From: a virus
Virus record (IMG/VR): IMGVR_UViG_3300036791_000660
Location: 1 to 56,956 of that record
Length of the DNA stretch: 56,956 nucleotides
Reading direction: 5' to 3' (one strand)
The position numbers were made by a program, and so were the translations under genes. Shown here in pieces: positions 56,528 to 56,956 of the stretch. The notes below the pieces were generated by a model. The model saw nothing but the letters and a program-made list of their open reading frames with translations. It was not told the origin of the DNA and made no database searches. Within the stretch, counting starts at the first letter, position 1. Each line of letters starts with the position of its first letter.

Positions 56528-56751
56528 GTGACGGGAGTCGCCGGGCCGGCGAGGGGCGGGCCAGCGACCGCCTGCATCGGTGTAGCCGGTCCCGCGAGTA
56601 CAGGGCGGCCTGTCACCACCATGATTGGGATCGGCGTTCCCGGCAGGACGGGCTGGCCCGTCACCAAGTGGTATGGCGTAGCTGGACCATCGAGTACAGG
56701 GCCGGTGGTGACGATCACGACCGGCGTTGCGCGTCCTGCGAAGTCGGCCAT
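56524..56751 (-). CDS. Small Pro/Val/Gly-repeat protein
   Basis: A 75-residue protein, ATG 56751 with AGGAG 6 nt upstream. It is built of imperfect repeats of about 13 residues, such as VLDGPATPYHLVTG, VLPGTPIPIMVVTG and VLAGPATPMQAVAG. Such low-complexity small proteins occur near head genes of phages; function is unknown. Confidence 0.55.
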   Translation of the reverse strand: MADFAGRATPVVIVTTGPVLDGPATPYHLVTGQPVLPGTPIPIMVVTGRPVLAGPATPMQAVAGPPLAGPATPVT

Positions 56752-56770
56752 GGACAACTCCTGAGCGTGG

Positions 56771-56956
56771 TCATTTCACGGTTGTCGAAAAGCCATTGTC
56801 GCAGGTCAGCCGATTGCCGACCTGTTCGCATTGCTTGGCCCCGGTGAACACCCGAAAGCCCCGGATCGGCGCTTCTTTGGCCGGACGGCTGGGCCGTTCC
56901 ATGGCCGGCGGCTGGCTCGGTGGATTGAGGTTGGGGACGGGCGCGGGCGCCTGTGC
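56771..56956 (-). CDS. Partial gene at right edge, Pro-rich with Cys motif
   Basis: The C-terminal 61 residues are visible; the start lies beyond the window. A Pro/Ala-rich stretch (PVPNLNPPSQPPAMERP) is followed by GFRVFTGAKQCEQVGNRLTC and DNGFSTTVK. The C-x(8)-CDN motif resembles that in the secreted protein at 21963. Confidence 0.55.
   Translation of the reverse strand, partial: AQAPAPVPNLNPPSQPPAMERPSRPAKEAPIRGFRVFTGAKQCEQVGNRLTCDNGFSTTVK

Overview
The window is part of the genome of a tailed bacteriophage with a contractile (myovirus-type) tail. A sheath, tail tube, tape measure, spike, gp25/W-like protein and baseplate-J protein are all recognisable. Base composition is uniformly GC-rich. 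Coding is dense, with many ATGA, GTGA and TGATG start/stop overlaps, and early genes share a strong TAGGAGAGAGC ribosome-binding module. GC content and the look of the proteins suggest an alphaproteobacterial host, but this is inference. No integrase, DNA polymerase, terminase or portal gene is seen. Terminase and portal most likely lie beyond the right edge, just upstream of the leftward late genes.

Layout. (1) 1-665 holds no gene. It is a degenerate pentanucleotide tract ending in a promoter. (2) 666-24164 is a rightward block of about 55 mostly very small genes. Recognisable products are a secreted Gly4Ser-type protein, a RecE-like exonuclease, a RecA/Sak4-like ATPase, a HerA-like ATPase with two winged helices, an NrdR-like zinc ribbon, an exported HNH nuclease, a DUF932 protein, an Imm-type superinfection immunity protein beside a lipoprotein, a NADAR glycohydrolase, a small HTH protein, and many zinc-ribbon and one- or two-helix membrane proteins. 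Its sigma70-like promoters (TTGACA-N17-TAWATN) carry a dyad CCCT-N6-AGGG over the -10 box. Five intergenic hairpins of one architecture separate genes. (3) 24165-24418 is a convergent terminator region. (4) 24419-56956 is the leftward late block, read right to left: small head genes, a 1614-residue polyvalent protein ending in an ADP-ribosyltransferase domain, a NUDIX-DUF2213 fusion, scaffold-like protein, decoration protein, major capsid, connector/neck genes, sheath, tube, tail chaperones with a T8 slippery site, tape measure with transglycosylase, baseplate, tail fibres, tailspike and a lysis cassette.

Most notable are: an ADP-ribose-related set (virion-region ART, neighbouring NUDIX fusion, early NADAR, and a short ART-like remnant); late-region units made of a GACA-N5-TGTC dyad next to a GGCAN-type pentamer tract, one copy of which is inverted; the CCCT-N6-AGGG dyad shared by early promoters and two late leaders; one Ig-like module in five copies across sheath, baseplate J and baseplate plug; and shuffled tail-fibre paralogues.
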